NCBI RefSeq assembly: GCF_026013475.1
Contig: NZ_JAPDPH010000017.1
Location: 1 to 58,228, forward strand
DNA length: 58,228 bases
Direction: 5' to 3'
Source of the DNA: Micromonospora yasonensis
GTDB taxonomy: Bacteria > Actinomycetota > Actinomycetes > Mycobacteriales > Micromonosporaceae
Made by a program: the position numbers and the translations under genes. Below are positions 38,536 to 48,330 of the stretch, piece by piece. How positions within the stretch are numbered: position 1 is the stretch's first letter; every line of letters begins with the position of its first letter. Below the pieces are notes generated by a model. That model had not been told where the DNA came from. It searched no databases and was given only the letters and a program-made list of their open reading frames with translations.

Positions 38536-39009
38536 ATGCCAGGAAAGGGCGACGCTCCGGTGCTTCCGGGCGCGCGGGCGGTTGCGCGGCACGTGCGCAT
38601 CTCGCCGATGAAGGCGCGCCGGGTGGTCAACCTCGTCCGCGGCCTGCCCGCGAAGGAGGCGCTCACGGTGCTGCAGTTCGCGCCGCAGGCTGCGAGCGAG
38701 CAGGTGTACAAGGTGCTCGCGAGCGCGATCGCCAACGCGGAGAACAACGAGCGGCTGGACCCCGACGCGCTGCTCGTCAGCGAGGCGTTCGTCGACGAGG
38801 GCCCGACGATGAAGCGGTTCCGGCCGCGGGCGCAGGGCCGGGCGTACCGGATCCGCAAGCGGACCTGCCACATCACCGTGGCGGTCGAGGCCGTGGCGCC
38901 GGCCGCGCCGAAGAAGTCGGCGAAGAAGGCCGAGCCGGCGAAGAAGGCCGCATCGGCGACGCAAGCCGAGGCTGCTGAGGGGCAGAGCACGACGGAGGGT
39001 GCCGAGTAA
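38536..39009 (+). CDS. rplV: 50S ribosomal protein L22 with Ala/Lys-rich C-terminal tail
   Basis: 157 residues; exit-tunnel protein. The core ([19 protein letters not shown] to [11 protein letters not shown]) is complete by about residue 118. A low-complexity tail follows ([17 protein letters not shown], then an acidic end), absent from the 110-residue E. coli protein. The stop and the rpsC ATG overlap as TAATG. Confidence 0.97.
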   Translation: MPGKGDAPVLPGARAVARHVRISPMKARRVVNLVRGLPAKEALTVLQFAPQAASEQVYKVLASAIANAENNERLDPDALLVSEAFVDEGPTMKRFRPRAQGRAYRIRKRTCHITVAVEAVAPAAPKKSAKKAEPAKKAASATQAEAAEGQSTTEGAE

Positions 39010-39893
39010 TGGGTCAGAAGGTTCACCCCACTGGGTTCCGGCTCGGCATCTCGACCGACTGGAAGTCCCGCTGGTTCGCGGACAAGCTCTACAAGGACTA
39101 CATCGGCGAGGACGTCAAGATCCGCCGGATGATGTCCAAGGGCCTGGAGCGCGCCGGCATTTCCAAGGTCGACATTGAGCGCACCCGGGACCGGGTCCGC
39201 GTCGACATCCACACCGCCCGGCCGGGCATCGTCATCGGCCGTAAGGGTGCGGAGGCCGACCGGATCCGGGGCGAGCTGGAGAAGCTCACCGGCAAGCAGG
39301 TCCAGCTGAACATCATCGAGGTGAAGAGCCCCGAGTCGGACGCGCAGCTGGTCGCCCAGGGCGTCGCCGAGCAGTTGTCCAGCCGGGTCAGCTTCCGTCG
39401 GGCCATGCGCAAGGCGATGCAGTCCGCGATGAAGAACCCGGTCTGCAAGGGCATCCGGGTGCAGGTCTCGGGCCGTCTCGGCGGCGCCGAGATGAGCCGG
39501 ACCGAGTTCTACCGCGAGGGCCGGGTTCCGCTGCACACGCTGCGGGCCAACATCGAGTACGGCTTCTTCGAGGCCCGTACCACCTTCGGCCGGATCGGCG
39601 TGAAGGTCTGGATCTACAAGGGCGACGCCGTCCCGGGCCGGGAGGCTCCGGCCGAGGCCGGCCCGTCCCGCCCGCGCCGTGAGCGCGGCGAGCGTCCCGA
39701 GCGGCCGCGCCGTGGCCGGTCGGGTTCGTCCGGCACGACCGCCGGTGGCACCGAGGCCGGCCGGGCTGCCGCGACCACCATCGCGCAGCAGGCCGAGACG
39801 CCGAGCGGCGAGCCGGTGGATGCCGGCGCTGTCGCCGCGACCGCGTCCGCTCCGGCTCCGACTCAGCCGGCAGAAACGCAGCAGGAGGGCTGA
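39009..39893 (+). CDS. rpsC: 30S ribosomal protein S3 with long C-terminal extension
   Basis: 294 residues; mRNA entry-channel protein. It contains a KH domain ([22 protein letters not shown]) and the C-terminal S3 domain ending in the [24 protein letters not shown] region. About 80 further residues of Arg/Gly- then Ala/Thr-rich low complexity extend beyond the usual end (E. coli S3 has 233). Overlaps the rplV stop by one base. Confidence 0.97.
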   Translation: MGQKVHPTGFRLGISTDWKSRWFADKLYKDYIGEDVKIRRMMSKGLERAGISKVDIERTRDRVRVDIHTARPGIVIGRKGAEADRIRGELEKLTGKQVQLNIIEVKSPESDAQLVAQGVAEQLSSRVSFRRAMRKAMQSAMKNPVCKGIRVQVSGRLGGAEMSRTEFYREGRVPLHTLRANIEYGFFEARTTFGRIGVKVWIYKGDAVPGREAPAEAGPSRPRRERGERPERPRRGRSGSSGTTAGGTEAGRAAATTIAQQAETPSGEPVDAGAVAATASAPAPTQPAETQQEG

Positions 39894-39896
39894 CAG

Positions 39897-40322
39897 ATGC
39901 TGATGCCGCGCAAGCCCCCGAAGGGCTTCCGCAAGCCGCACCACCCGGACCGCCACGGCGCGTCCAAGGGCGGTAACCGGGTGGTGTTCGGCGAGTTCGG
40001 GATCCAGGCTCTCGAGCCGGCGTACGTGACCAACCGCCAGATCGAGTCGGCGCGTATCGCGATGACCCGTCACATCAAGCGTGGCGGCAAGGTCTGGATC
40101 ACGATCTTCCCGGACCAGGCCCTCACCAAGAAGCCGGCGGAAACCCGGATGGGTTCCGGTAAGGGTTCGCCCGAGTGGTGGGTCGCCAACGTCAAGCCGG
40201 GGCGGGTTCTCTTCGAGATGTCCTTCCCCAACGAGCAGATCGCGCGAGAGGCGATGCGTCGCGCGATCCACAAGCTCCCGATGAAGTGCCGCATTGTTAC
40301 GCGCGAAGTGGGTGAATCCTGA
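39897..40322 (+). CDS. rplP: 50S ribosomal protein L16
   Basis: 141 residues; lies near the A-site tRNA elbow. [21 protein letters not shown] start and [22 protein letters not shown] motif. Its stop TGA shares its last base with the rpmC ATG (TGATG). Confidence 0.98.
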   Translation: MLMPRKPPKGFRKPHHPDRHGASKGGNRVVFGEFGIQALEPAYVTNRQIESARIAMTRHIKRGGKVWITIFPDQALTKKPAETRMGSGKGSPEWWVANVKPGRVLFEMSFPNEQIAREAMRRAIHKLPMKCRIVTREVGES

Positions 40323-40558
40323 TGGCAGCGGGCGTCAAGGCCTCCGAGCTGCGTGAGCTCTCCGAGGAGGAGCTGGTCACGAAGCTGCGTGAGGCGAAGG
40401 CGGAGCTGTTCAACCTCCGCGTGCAGGCCGCAACCGGGCAGCTGGACAACAACCGGCGGCTGCAGGTCATCCGTCGGGAGATCGCCCGGATCTACACGAT
40501 CATGCGTGAGCGTGAGCTGGGTCTCTCGGCCGCGCCGACTGAGGTGACTGCATCATGA
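40322..40558 (+). CDS. rpmC: 50S ribosomal protein L29
   Basis: 78 residues, two long helices at the tunnel exit; [24 protein letters not shown] and [15 protein letters not shown] are characteristic. Overlaps rplP by 1 base and rpsQ by 4 (ATGA). Confidence 0.97.
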   Translation: MAAGVKASELRELSEEELVTKLREAKAELFNLRVQAATGQLDNNRRLQVIRREIARIYTIMRERELGLSAAPTEVTAS

Positions 40559-40833
40559 GTGAGAACACCACCACCGCCGCCGCACGGGCCCGCCGCAAGG
40601 TGCGTGAGGGCCTCGTGGTCAGCGACAAGATGGAAAAGACCGTCGTGGTCGAGGTCGAGGACCGGGTCAAGCACGCGCTGTACGGCAAGATCATGCGCCG
40701 GACCAGCAAGCTCAAGGTCCACGACGAGCAGAACTCCGCCGGGATCGGCGACCGGGTCCTGATCATGGAGACCCGGCCGCTCTCCGCCACCAAGCGGTGG
40801 CGGCTCGTGGAGATCCTCGAGAAGGCCAAGTAG
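40555..40833 (+). CDS. rpsQ: 30S ribosomal protein S17
   Basis: 92 residues; 16S 5'-domain assembly protein. [25 protein letters not shown] and [23 protein letters not shown] are conserved. Last S10-operon gene; a strong hairpin separates it from rplN. Confidence 0.98.
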   Translation: MSENTTTAAARARRKVREGLVVSDKMEKTVVVEVEDRVKHALYGKIMRRTSKLKVHDEQNSAGIGDRVLIMETRPLSATKRWRLVEILEKAK

Positions 40834-40880
40834 CGAAGGCTCGAGCTCGGCCGGACCGGTCGGGCGCAGGTTCCGCCAGG

Positions 40881-40906
40881 CTCCGGCCGCCTCTGGGCGG
40901 CCGGAG
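40881..40906 (+). terminator. hairpin at the S10/spc operon border
   Basis: Perfect 11-bp stem (40881-40891 with 40896-40906) and TCTG loop in the 97-base rpsQ-rplN gap, exactly where the S10 and spc operons divide in other bacteria. No U-tract and no clear promoter follow, so a partial terminator or processing site is more likely than a full stop. Confidence 0.6.
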
Positions 40907-40930
40907 AACCGGCAGACATAGGAGATAGAC

Positions 40931-41299
40931 GTGATTCAGCAGGAGTCGCGACTGCGCGTCGCCGACAACACGGGTGCCCGGGAGATCCTGTGCATCCGGG
41001 TTCTCGGTGGCTCCGGTCGGCGCTACGCGAGCATCGGCGACGTCATCGTGGCCACGGTCAAGGACGCGATCCCCGGTGCCGGTGTGAAGAAGGGCGACGT
41101 CGTCAAGGCGGTCGTCGTTCGCACCGCCAAGGAGAAGCGGCGGCCGGACGGCTCGTACATCCGCTTCGACGAGAACGCCGCCGTCATCATCAAGGACGGT
41201 GGGGACCCGCGCGGTACCCGCATCTTCGGCCCGGTCGGGCGCGAGCTGCGGGACAAGCGGTTCATGAAGATCATCTCTCTCGCGCCGGAGGTGTTGTGA
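40931..41299 (+). CDS. rplN: 50S ribosomal protein L14
   Basis: 122 residues; forms inter-subunit bridges. [27 protein letters not shown] start and a C-terminus ending [13 protein letters not shown] start with GGAG upstream; first gene of the spc block. Confidence 0.98.
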   Translation: MIQQESRLRVADNTGAREILCIRVLGGSGRRYASIGDVIVATVKDAIPGAGVKKGDVVKAVVVRTAKEKRRPDGSYIRFDENAAVIIKDGGDPRGTRIFGPVGRELRDKRFMKIISLAPEVL

Positions 41300-41616
41300 C
41301 CGTGAAGGTCAAGAAGGGCGACACGGTCGTCGTCATCGCCGGCAAGGACAAGGGTGCCAAGGGCAAGGTCATCGCGGCCTACCCGCGGCAGGACAAGGTC
41401 CTCGTCGAGGGCGTGAACCGGGTCAAGAAGCACACCCGCATCAGCACCACCCAGCGTGGCGCCAAGACCGGTGGCATCGTCACCCAGGAGGCCCCGATCC
41501 ACGTCTCGAACGTGCAGGTCCTGGACTCCGACGGTAAGCCGACCCGCGTCGGTTACCGGATCGACGACAACGGCCAGAAGGTCCGCATCGCGCGTAGCAC
41601 CGGTAAGGACCTGTGA
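41296..41616 (+). CDS. rplX: 50S ribosomal protein L24
   Basis: 106 residues; assembly initiator with a KOW motif ([21 protein letters not shown]). The GTG at 41296 is chosen because it overlaps the rplN stop as GTGA; a GTG two codons later (41302) is the alternative. Confidence 0.96.
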   Translation: MTVKVKKGDTVVVIAGKDKGAKGKVIAAYPRQDKVLVEGVNRVKKHTRISTTQRGAKTGGIVTQEAPIHVSNVQVLDSDGKPTRVGYRIDDNGQKVRIARSTGKDL

Positions 41617-42185
41617 TGACCACGGCTACCGAAACCAAGACCATGCCGCGCCTCAAGGAGCGGTACCGCAACGAGATCGTGGCCGAGCTGCAGAAGCAGC
41701 ACAACTACGGCAACCCCATGCAGGTGCCGCGGCTGGTCAAGATCGTCGTCAACATGGGTGTCGGCGAGGCCGCTCGGGACGCCAAGCTGATCGACGGCGC
41801 GGTCCGTGACCTGGCCACCATCACCGGCCAGAAGCCGCAGGTGCGGCGCGCGACCAAGTCCATCGCGCAGTTCAAGCTGCGTGAGGGCATGCCGATCGGT
41901 GCGAAGGTCACCCTCCGGGGTGACCGGATGTGGGAGTTCCTGGACCGGCTGCTGTCCATCGCGCTGCCGCGTATCCGCGACTTCCGCGGCCTGGACGGGC
42001 GCAAGCTCGACGGGCACGGCAACTACACGTTCGGCCTGACCGAGCAGTCGGTGTTCCACGAGATCGACCAGGACAAGATCGATCGCCAGCGGGGCATGGA
42101 CATCACGGTGGTCACGACCGCCACGACCGACGACGAGGGCCGGGCGCTGCTCAAGCTCCTGGGCTTCCCGTTCAAGGAGAACTGA
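41616..42185 (+). CDS. rplE: 50S ribosomal protein L5
   Basis: 189 residues; binds 5S rRNA and contacts the P-site t[20 protein letters not shown] and [12 protein letters not shown] are conserved. The ATG at 41616 overlaps the rplX stop (TGATG). About ten extra residues precede the usual start. Confidence 0.97.
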   Translation: MTTATETKTMPRLKERYRNEIVAELQKQHNYGNPMQVPRLVKIVVNMGVGEAARDAKLIDGAVRDLATITGQKPQVRRATKSIAQFKLREGMPIGAKVTLRGDRMWEFLDRLLSIALPRIRDFRGLDGRKLDGHGNYTFGLTEQSVFHEIDQDKIDRQRGMDITVVTTATTDDEGRALLKLLGFPFKEN

Positions 42186-42186
42186 G

Positions 42187-42372
42187 ATGGCCAAGAAGGC
42201 GCTGATCCTCAAGGCGGCCGCGAAGCCGAAGTTCTCGGTTCGCGCGTACACCCGCTGCCAGCGGTGCGGGCGTCCGAAGGCGGTCTACCGCAAGTTCGGT
42301 CTCTGCCGGGTGTGCATCCGGGAGATGGCCCACCGCGGTGAGCTGCCCGGCGTGTCCAAGGCTTCCTGGTAA
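42187..42372 (+). CDS. rpsZ: 30S ribosomal protein S14, zinc-binding type Z
   Basis: 61 residues, the short form with four zinc cysteines at 24, 27, 40 and 43 (CQRC..CRVC). One base after rplE. A zinc-free S14 paralogue may exist elsewhere, as in other actinobacteria, but is not in this window. Confidence 0.97.
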   Translation: MAKKALILKAAAKPKFSVRAYTRCQRCGRPKAVYRKFGLCRVCIREMAHRGELPGVSKASW

Positions 42373-42468
42373 TAGCCCGGCGCGCTTCGCGCGTCAGCTG
42401 AACTGTCTCTTCGCCGTAGGCCCCGGGCCTGGCCCGGGGAACCCCGGCGAGAAAGGTTGACGAATTTC

Positions 42469-42876
42469 ATGACGATGACCGACCCGATCGCAGACATGCT
42501 CACGCGTCTGCGTAACGCCAACCAGGCGTACCACGACCGGGTGACGATGCCCTACTCGAAGATCAAGGCGAACATCGCCGAGGTCCTCAAGGCCGAGGGT
42601 TACATCGCCACCTGGTCGGTCGAGGAGCCCGAGGAGGGCGCCGTCGGCAAGCGACTGGTCGTCGAGCTGAAGTACGGCCAGAACCGCGAGCGGAGCCTGG
42701 CCGGCATCAAGCGCGTGTCCAAGCCCGGTCTCCGGGTGTACGCCAAGTCGGACGGGCTCCCGCGGGTGCTCGGCGGGCTGGGCGTGGCGATCATTTCGAC
42801 GTCCCAGGGGCTGCTCACCGACCGGCAGGCCCGCAAGCGGAGCGTTGGCGGGGAAGTCCTCGCCTTCGTCTGGTAA
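42469..42876 (+). CDS. rpsH: 30S ribosomal protein S8
   Basis: 135 residues; binds the 16S central domain. [20 protein letters not shown] start and [26 protein letters not shown] end. The ATG at 42469 is chosen over an in-frame TTG at 42457. The 96-base gap before it contains a GC-rich hairpin (CCCCGGG/CCCGGGG near 42421-42439). Confidence 0.97.
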   Translation: MTMTDPIADMLTRLRNANQAYHDRVTMPYSKIKANIAEVLKAEGYIATWSVEEPEEGAVGKRLVVELKYGQNRERSLAGIKRVSKPGLRVYAKSDGLPRVLGGLGVAIISTSQGLLTDRQARKRSVGGEVLAFVW

Positions 42877-42892
42877 CGGGAGACAGGTAGAA

Positions 42893-43435
42893 ATGTCGCG
42901 TATTGGACGTAAGTCGATCCCGGTGCCAGCCGGCGTCGACATCACGATCGACGGCCAGACCGTGAAGGTCAAGGGCCCCAAGGGCGAACTCAGCCACGTC
43001 CTCGCTGAGCCGATCACGGCGGAGCGGGGCGAGGACGGCCAGCTGCACGTCAACCGGCCGAACGACGAGCGCAAGGCCAAGGAGCTGCACGGCCTGAGCC
43101 GTACGCTGGTGGCCAACATGATCGTCGGAGTGACCGAGGGCTACCGCAAGAGCCTCGAGATCGCCGGCACCGGTTACCGCGTCACGGCCAAGGGCAAGGA
43201 CCTCGAGTTCGCGCTCGGGTTCTCGCACCCGGTCCTGGTCCCGGCGCCGGAGGGCATCACCTTCACGGTCGAGAAGCCGACGCTGTTCCACGTGGCCGGC
43301 ATCGACAAGCAGCAGGTCGGCGAGGTCGCCGCCAACATCCGGAAGATCCGTCCGCCGGAGCCCTACAAGGGCAAGGGCGTGAAGTACCAGGGCGAGGTCA
43401 TCCGCCGTAAGGCTGGAAAGGCAGGTAAGAAGTGA
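42893..43435 (+). CDS. rplF: 50S ribosomal protein L6
   Basis: 180 residues, two-fold repeat fold near the factor-binding site. [21 protein letters not shown] start and [26 protein letters not shown] end. ATG at 42893; the stop overlaps the rplR GTG (GTGA). Confidence 0.97.
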   Translation: MSRIGRKSIPVPAGVDITIDGQTVKVKGPKGELSHVLAEPITAERGEDGQLHVNRPNDERKAKELHGLSRTLVANMIVGVTEGYRKSLEIAGTGYRVTAKGKDLEFALGFSHPVLVPAPEGITFTVEKPTLFHVAGIDKQQVGEVAANIRKIRPPEPYKGKGVKYQGEVIRRKAGKAGKK

Positions 43436-43821
43436 GCGCCACGCTGCTCAAGCGCCGCCGCGGCGTCGCCGCCAAGCGTGCCGTCGGGCGTGCGCGTCGG
43501 CACTTCCGGGTCCGCAAGAACATCAGCGGCACCACCGAGCGTCCCCGCCTGGTCGTCACCCGCTCGCTGCGGCACATCGTCGCCCAGATCGTGGACGACA
43601 CCAAGGGTCACACCCTGGCGTCGGCCTCGACCATGGACGCCTCGCTGCGCGGTGCCGAGGGCGACAAGAGCGCCCTGTCCGGCAAGGTCGGCGCCCTGCT
43701 CGCCGAGCGGGCCAAGGCCGCCGGCGTCTCGAAGGTCGTCTTCGACCGCGGTGGCAACCGGTACGCGGGGCGGGTCGCCGCGCTTGCCGACGCCGCCCGC
43801 GAAGCCGGGCTCGAGTTCTAG
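43432..43821 (+). CDS. rplR: 50S ribosomal protein L18
   Basis: 129 residues; 5S rRNA-binding protein. Arg-rich N-terminus ([22 protein letters not shown]) and [26 protein letters not shown] end. GTG start, 4-base overlap with rplF. Confidence 0.97.
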   Translation: MSATLLKRRRGVAAKRAVGRARRHFRVRKNISGTTERPRLVVTRSLRHIVAQIVDDTKGHTLASASTMDASLRGAEGDKSALSGKVGALLAERAKAAGVSKVVFDRGGNRYAGRVAALADAAREAGLEF

Positions 43822-43854
43822 AAACCCCGTCACGAGAGAGAAGGAAGGCTGCTG

Positions 43855-44469
43855 ATGCCAGGTCAACAGCGCCGTGGCGGCGGGTCCGGTGGCAACGAGG
43901 GTGGTCGCCGCGACAACCGCCGTGAGGGCGGCCGCGGAAACGCGCCCGTCGAGAAGACCCCGCACCTCGAGCGGGTCGTCGCGATCAACCGCGTCGCCAA
44001 GGTCGTGAAGGGTGGTCGTCGCTTCAGCTTCACCGCCCTGGTGATCGTGGGCGACGGCGACGGCACCGTCGGCGTGGGCTACGGAAAGGCCAAGGAGGTG
44101 CCCGCGGCGATCGCCAAGGGTGTCGAGGAGGCCAAGAAGCACTTCTTCAAGGTGCCGCGGATCGGCGCCTCGATCCCGCACCCGGTGCAGGGCGAGGACG
44201 CGGCCGGTGTGGTGCTGCTCAAGCCGGCCTCGGCCGGTACGGGTGTCATCGCCGGTGGTCCGGTGCGTGCCGTGCTGGAGTGCGCGGGCATCCACGACGT
44301 GCTCTCCAAGAGCCTCGGCTCGTCGAACCCGATCAACATCGTGCACGCCACGGTGGCGGCCCTGAAGGCGCTCGAGTCGCCCGAGGCGGTCGCGGCCCGT
44401 CGTGGTCTGCCGGTCGAGGACGTCGCGCCGGCCGCCATGCTGGCGTCGCGGGCGGGGGTGGCGTCCTGA
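43855..44469 (+). CDS. rpsE: 30S ribosomal protein S5
   Basis: 204 residues; accuracy and mRNA-helicase protein. A Gly/Arg-rich N-terminal extension of about 35 residues ([15 protein letters not shown]) precedes the double-stranded-RNA-binding fold ([19 protein letters not shown]). AAGGA ribosome-binding site; stop/start overlap TGATG with rpmD. Confidence 0.97.
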   Translation: MPGQQRRGGGSGGNEGGRRDNRREGGRGNAPVEKTPHLERVVAINRVAKVVKGGRRFSFTALVIVGDGDGTVGVGYGKAKEVPAAIAKGVEEAKKHFFKVPRIGASIPHPVQGEDAAGVVLLKPASAGTGVIAGGPVRAVLECAGIHDVLSKSLGSSNPINIVHATVAALKALESPEAVAARRGLPVEDVAPAAMLASRAGVAS

Positions 44470-44651
44470 TGGCGCGCCTGAAGGTCACCCAGGTCCGGTC
44501 CGAGATCGGGACCAAGAAGAACCAGCGTGACTCGCTGCGTTCCCTCGGTCTCAAGCGGATCAACGACGTGGTGGTCAAGGAGGACCGGCCGGAGATCCGC
44601 GGCATGATCTTCACGGTCAACCACCTCGTGAAGGTCGAGGAGGTCGAGTAA
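44469..44651 (+). CDS. rpmD: 50S ribosomal protein L30
   Basis: 60 residues: [20 protein letters not shown] start, single small domain. The ATG at 44469 overlaps the rpsE stop; the stop overlaps the rplO ATG (TAATG). Confidence 0.97.
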   Translation: MARLKVTQVRSEIGTKKNQRDSLRSLGLKRINDVVVKEDRPEIRGMIFTVNHLVKVEEVE

Positions 44652-45094
44652 TGACGATCAAGGTCCACCACCTGCGTCCGGCGCCCGGGGCCAAGACCGA
44701 CAAGACCCGTGTGGGTCGCGGTGAGGGCTCGAAGGGCAAGACCGCCGGTCGCGGTACCAAGGGTTCGAAGGCCCGGAAGAACATCTCGCCGGCGTTCGAG
44801 GGTGGGCAGATGCCCATCCACATGCGCCTGCCGAAGATGAAGGGCTTCAAGAACAAGTTCAAGGTCGTCTTCCAGGTGGTCAACCTGGACCGGCTCGCCG
44901 AGCTCTTCCCGAACGGCGGCCAGGTCGGCCCGGTCGAGCTGGTCGAGGCCGGCGCGGTCCGCAAGGGCCAGCCGGTCAAGGTGCTCGGCACCGGCGACCT
45001 CGGCGGTGTGGCGCTCCAGGTGTCGGCGCACGCGTTCAGCGCGTCGGCCAAGGAGAAGATCGCCGCCGCCGGCGGCTCGGTCACCGAGCTGTAA
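44651..45094 (+). CDS. rplO: 50S ribosomal protein L15
   Basis: 147 residues; late assembly protein. [31 protein letters not shown] and [20 protein letters not shown] are conserved. The gene closes the spc ribosomal block and is followed by a 17-bp hairpin before secY. Confidence 0.97.
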   Translation: MTIKVHHLRPAPGAKTDKTRVGRGEGSKGKTAGRGTKGSKARKNISPAFEGGQMPIHMRLPKMKGFKNKFKVVFQVVNLDRLAELFPNGGQVGPVELVEAGAVRKGQPVKVLGTGDLGGVALQVSAHAFSASAKEKIAAAGGSVTEL

Positions 45095-45105
45095 GGCACT
45101 GTCGT

Positions 45106-45141
45106 GGCGCCCGCTCAGTTGTCCACAACTGGGCGGGCGCC
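45106..45141 (+). terminator. strong hairpin between rplO and secY
   Basis: 17-bp stem (45106-45122 with 45125-45141, one G-U pair), 12 bases after rplO. This is among the longest stems in the window. It implies that secY-adk-map is at least partly transcribed from its own promoter within the following 185 bases (candidate -10 TATGTA near 45187). Confidence 0.8.
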
Positions 45142-45325
45142 ATGGTCTACCGGCCGGATGTGCGCCGGGTAACATCGGATTCGTTTTATGTAGCCGGGCA
45201 CATCTGCCCGGACCGGGGTGGGGCTGTTAGAGTCCCATCCCAGCCATGGATATCGGGCACTCGCCCGGCACCCACCCCGCTCCGCCAGGGACGACCGGCG
45301 GCCCGCGTCGCGCAGGAGGAAGAAG

Positions 45326-46654
45326 TTGCTGTCCGCCTTTCTCAGTGCGTTCCGTACGCCTGACCTGCGCAAGAAGCTGCTGTTCACAGTAGGCATCATT
45401 GCGGTGTACCGGCTTGGCGCCACGCTGCCCAGCCCTGGGGTCTCGTACGGCAACGTCCAGAAGTGCCTCGACACCCTCCAGGGTGGCAGCACCGGCGTGC
45501 TGAACCTGTTGGACCTCTTCTCGGGTGGCGCACTGCTCCAGCTGTCGGTCTTCGCGCTCGGCATCATGCCGTACATCACCGCGTCGATCATCCTGCAGCT
45601 GCTGACGGTGGTCATCCCGCGGCTCGAGCAGCTCCGCAAGGAGGGCCAGGCCGGCCAGGCGAAGATCACCCAGTACACCCGGTACCTGACCCTGGGTCTG
45701 GGCATCCTGCAGTCGTCCGCGTTCGTGGCGCTGGCCCGCTCCGGCCAGCTGTTCAACAACCAGTGCGACCAGTTCCCGATCATCCCCCGGGACACCGGGA
45801 TCCCGGACTGGCTGACGCTCAGCATCCTGGTCATGACCATGACCGCCGGTACCGGTGTGGTGATGTGGCTCGGCGAGCTGATCACCGACCGCGGCGTCGG
45901 CAACGGCATGTCCGTCCTGATCTTCACCTCGATCGCGGCCCGGCTCCCCAGCGAGGGCTGGAAGATCAAGACCACCAAGGGCTGGGGGATGTTCGCCCTG
46001 GTGATCGTGCTGGTCCTGGTGGTCATCACCCTGGTCACCTTCATCGAGCAGGCCCAGCGCCGGATCCCGGTGCAGTACGCCAAGCGCATGATCGGCCGGC
46101 GGATGTACGGCGGCACCTCCACCTACATCCCGCTCAAGGTGAACCAGGCCGGCGTCATCCCGGTCATCTTCGCCTCGTCGCTGCTCTACCTGCCGCAGCT
46201 CATCCTTCAGTTCTTCGACCAGAACAACCCGGGCAAGACCCAGGCCTGGATCCAGAACCACATCGTGAAGGCGAGCTCGCCGGAGCACATCGCGATCTAC
46301 TTCCTGCTGATCATCTTCTTCACGTACTTCTACGTGTCGATCACGTTCAACCCGACCGAGGTCGCGGACAACATGAAGAAGTACGGCGGCTTCGTGCCGG
46401 GCATCCGCCCCGGCAAGCCGACGGCCGAGTACCTCGACTTCATCCTGAGCCGGATCACCCTGCCGGGCGCGCTCTACCTGGGCGTCATCGCGATCCTGCC
46501 GAACTTCTTCTTCATCTGGCTCGACAACCAGCAGTTCCAGAACTTCCCGTTCGGCGGCACCGCTGTGCTCATCATGGTCGGCGTCGGTCTGGAGACCGTG
46601 AAACAGATCGAGAGCCAACTCATGCAGCGGAACTACGAAGGGTTCCTGCGGTAG
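45326..46654 (+). CDS. secY: protein translocase channel subunit SecY
   Basis: 442 residues with ten membrane helices; central pore of the SecYEG channel. FLSAFRTPDLRKKLLFTVGIIAVYRLGA at the N-terminus, the plug region after LDLFSGGALLQLSVFALGIMPYI, and GIRPGKPTAEYLDFILSRITLPGA in the C-terminal half are conserved. The TTG at 45326 is chosen because AGGAGG lies 6 bases upstream and the N-terminus then matches the family; the frame is open further back, but that sequence is not conserved-looking. The adk ATG directly follows the stop. Confidence 0.97.
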   Translation: MLSAFLSAFRTPDLRKKLLFTVGIIAVYRLGATLPSPGVSYGNVQKCLDTLQGGSTGVLNLLDLFSGGALLQLSVFALGIMPYITASIILQLLTVVIPRLEQLRKEGQAGQAKITQYTRYLTLGLGILQSSAFVALARSGQLFNNQCDQFPIIPRDTGIPDWLTLSILVMTMTAGTGVVMWLGELITDRGVGNGMSVLIFTSIAARLPSEGWKIKTTKGWGMFALVIVLVLVVITLVTFIEQAQRRIPVQYAKRMIGRRMYGGTSTYIPLKVNQAGVIPVIFASSLLYLPQLILQFFDQNNPGKTQAWIQNHIVKASSPEHIAIYFLLIIFFTYFYVSITFNPTEVADNMKKYGGFVPGIRPGKPTAEYLDFILSRITLPGALYLGVIAILPNFFFIWLDNQQFQNFPFGGTAVLIMVGVGLETVKQIESQLMQRNYEGFLR

Positions 46655-47308
46655 ATGCGACTCGTTCTGGTTGGCCCGCCGGGCGCGGGCAAGGGCACAC
46701 AGGCGGAGTTCATCGCGGCCCACCTCTCGGTGCCGAAGATCTCGACCGGTGACATCTTCCGCGCCAACGTCTCCCAGGGCACGCCCCTGGGAGTCGAGGC
46801 GAAGCGCTACATGGACGCCGGCAAGCTGGTCCCGGACGAGGTCACCATCAACATGGTGCGGGACCGGCTCGCCGAGCCGGACGCCAGCGAGGGGTTCCTG
46901 CTCGACGGGTTCCCGCGTACGACGCCGCAGGCCGCCGCGCTGGACAAGCTCCTCGCCGACCTCGGCACCGCGCTGGACCTGGTGCTGGAGCTCGTCGTCG
47001 ACGACGACGAGGTGATCCGTCGGCTCTCGGGCCGGCGTACCTGCCGCGGCTGCGGGAAGATCTGGCACGTCGAGTTCGACGCCCCCACCCACGAGGGGAT
47101 CTGCGACCGCTGCGGCGCCGAGCTGTTCCAGCGGGACGACGACAAGCCGGAGACCATCGCGGCCCGGCTCCGGGAGTACGCCGAGAAGACCGCGCCGCTG
47201 GTCGACTACTACGGCGCCCAGGGCAAGCTCGTCGGCATCGACGCGACCGGCCCGGTGGAGGATGTCACCGTCCGCGCCATCGACGCCCTGCGCTCGTACG
47301 GCGGCTGA
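46655..47308 (+). CDS. adk: adenylate kinase, zinc-lid type
   Basis: 217 residues; interconverts ATP + AMP and 2 ADP. P-loop GPPGAGKGT (7-15), DGFPRT, and a LID with four cysteines at 130, 133, 150 and 153 that should bind zinc. The ATG at 46655 directly abuts the secY stop. Confidence 0.98.
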   Translation: MRLVLVGPPGAGKGTQAEFIAAHLSVPKISTGDIFRANVSQGTPLGVEAKRYMDAGKLVPDEVTINMVRDRLAEPDASEGFLLDGFPRTTPQAAALDKLLADLGTALDLVLELVVDDDEVIRRLSGRRTCRGCGKIWHVEFDAPTHEGICDRCGAELFQRDDDKPETIAARLREYAEKTAPLVDYYGAQGKLVGIDATGPVEDVTVRAIDALRSYGG

Positions 47309-47399
47309 CGTCCCGCTGGCGATCCCGGCGGATAGAGTGCGAACAGCGGGGTACGTCCGGCGTGCCCCGCTGTTCCGCGCAACGAAAGGTAACGCGTCC

Positions 47400-48251
47400 A
47401 TGCGTCGTCCCCAGCTGGACATCCAGCTGAAGACCCCCGACCAGATCGAGTCGATGCGGGCCGCCGGTCTGGTGGTCGCCCGTGCGCTGCGTCGGATGCG
47501 GGAGGCGGTCGCCCCCGGGGTGACCACCGCCGACCTGGATGCGATCGCCGAGGCCACCATCCGCGAGGCCGGCGCGATCCCGTCGTTCAAGGGCTACCAC
47601 GGCTTTCCGGCGTCGATCTGCTCGTCCGTGAACGAGCAGATCGTGCACGCCATCCCGTCGTCGAAGCAGATGCTCCGCGAGGGCGACCTGATCTCGATCG
47701 ACTGCGGCGCGGTACTGAACGGCTGGCACGGCGACGCGGCCGTGACCGTCGGCGTCGGCGAGGTCGATTCGGCCCTGCTGAGGATGGCCGCGGTGGCCGA
47801 GGACGCGATGTGGGCCGGGATCGCGGCCGCCGCCCGGGGGACGGCCAGCGGCAAGGGCCGGCTCACCGACATCTCGCACGCGGTGGAGAACGCGGTCCGC
47901 AAGGGCGGCCGGTACGGCATCGTCGACGGGTACGGCGGCCACGGGATCGGCACCGAGATGCACCAGGACCCGCACGTGCTGAACCACGGGCGCCCGGGGA
48001 AGGGTCCCCGGCTTGTGCCGGGCATGGCGCTGGCCATCGAGCCGATGATCACCATGGGCTCGCCGCGGACCGAGGAGTTGGCGGACGGCTGGACCGTGGT
48101 CACCCGCGACGGGTCGACGGCGGCGCACGTCGAGCACTCGATCGCCCTGCTGGACGACGGGGTGTGGGTGCTGACCGCCGAGGACGGCGGCCGGTCCCGG
48201 CTCGGCGACCTGGTCACCGCCCGGCAGCCGGCGAACTCCCCGGCGGCCTGA
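47400..48251 (+). CDS. map: methionine aminopeptidase, type I
   Basis: 283 residues; removes N-terminal methionine from new proteins. The dinuclear-metal ligands are intact: Asp101, Asp112, His181, Glu214 and Glu245. The ATG at 47400 is chosen because the open frame upstream overlaps adk. Usual place after adk; no obvious terminator follows. Confidence 0.97.
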   Translation: MRRPQLDIQLKTPDQIESMRAAGLVVARALRRMREAVAPGVTTADLDAIAEATIREAGAIPSFKGYHGFPASICSSVNEQIVHAIPSSKQMLREGDLISIDCGAVLNGWHGDAAVTVGVGEVDSALLRMAAVAEDAMWAGIAAAARGTASGKGRLTDISHAVENAVRKGGRYGIVDGYGGHGIGTEMHQDPHVLNHGRPGKGPRLVPGMALAIEPMITMGSPRTEELADGWTVVTRDGSTAAHVEHSIALLDDGVWVLTAEDGGRSRLGDLVTARQPANSPAA

Positions 48252-48330
48252 CCCGGCCGGGTTCGCCGACCGTGGTCCGTTCGTCGACCGGCTGCGATCC
48301 GTCCACGTCATCAGGTTTGTAGGCGCTCAT
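48214..48330 (-). CDS. possible small antisense ORF, 38 aa
   Basis: Minus-strand ORF (MSAYKPDDVDGSQPVDERTT..) with a good GGAAGGAAG ribosome-binding site before its ATG at 48330. It ends within the map coding sequence and has no recognisable domain. It could be the start of a truncated gene or chance. Confidence 0.25.
   Translation of the reverse strand: MSAYKPDDVDGSQPVDERTTVGEPGRVRPPGSSPAAGR

Noticed and set aside
36687..40271. Minus-strand open frame of nearly 1200 codons opposite rplD to rplP
   Set aside because: Antisense to highly conserved ribosomal genes; the composition is a mirror of their codons with no recognisable protein features.
45218..45325. Longer SecY starting upstream at 45218
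   Set aside because: The added residues are polar and unlike SecY; AGGAGG is placed for the TTG at 45326.
47262..47399. Longer N-terminus for methionine aminopeptidase
   Set aside because: The extra 46 codons overlap adk and are not like the family; the ATG at 47400 gives the expected length and start.
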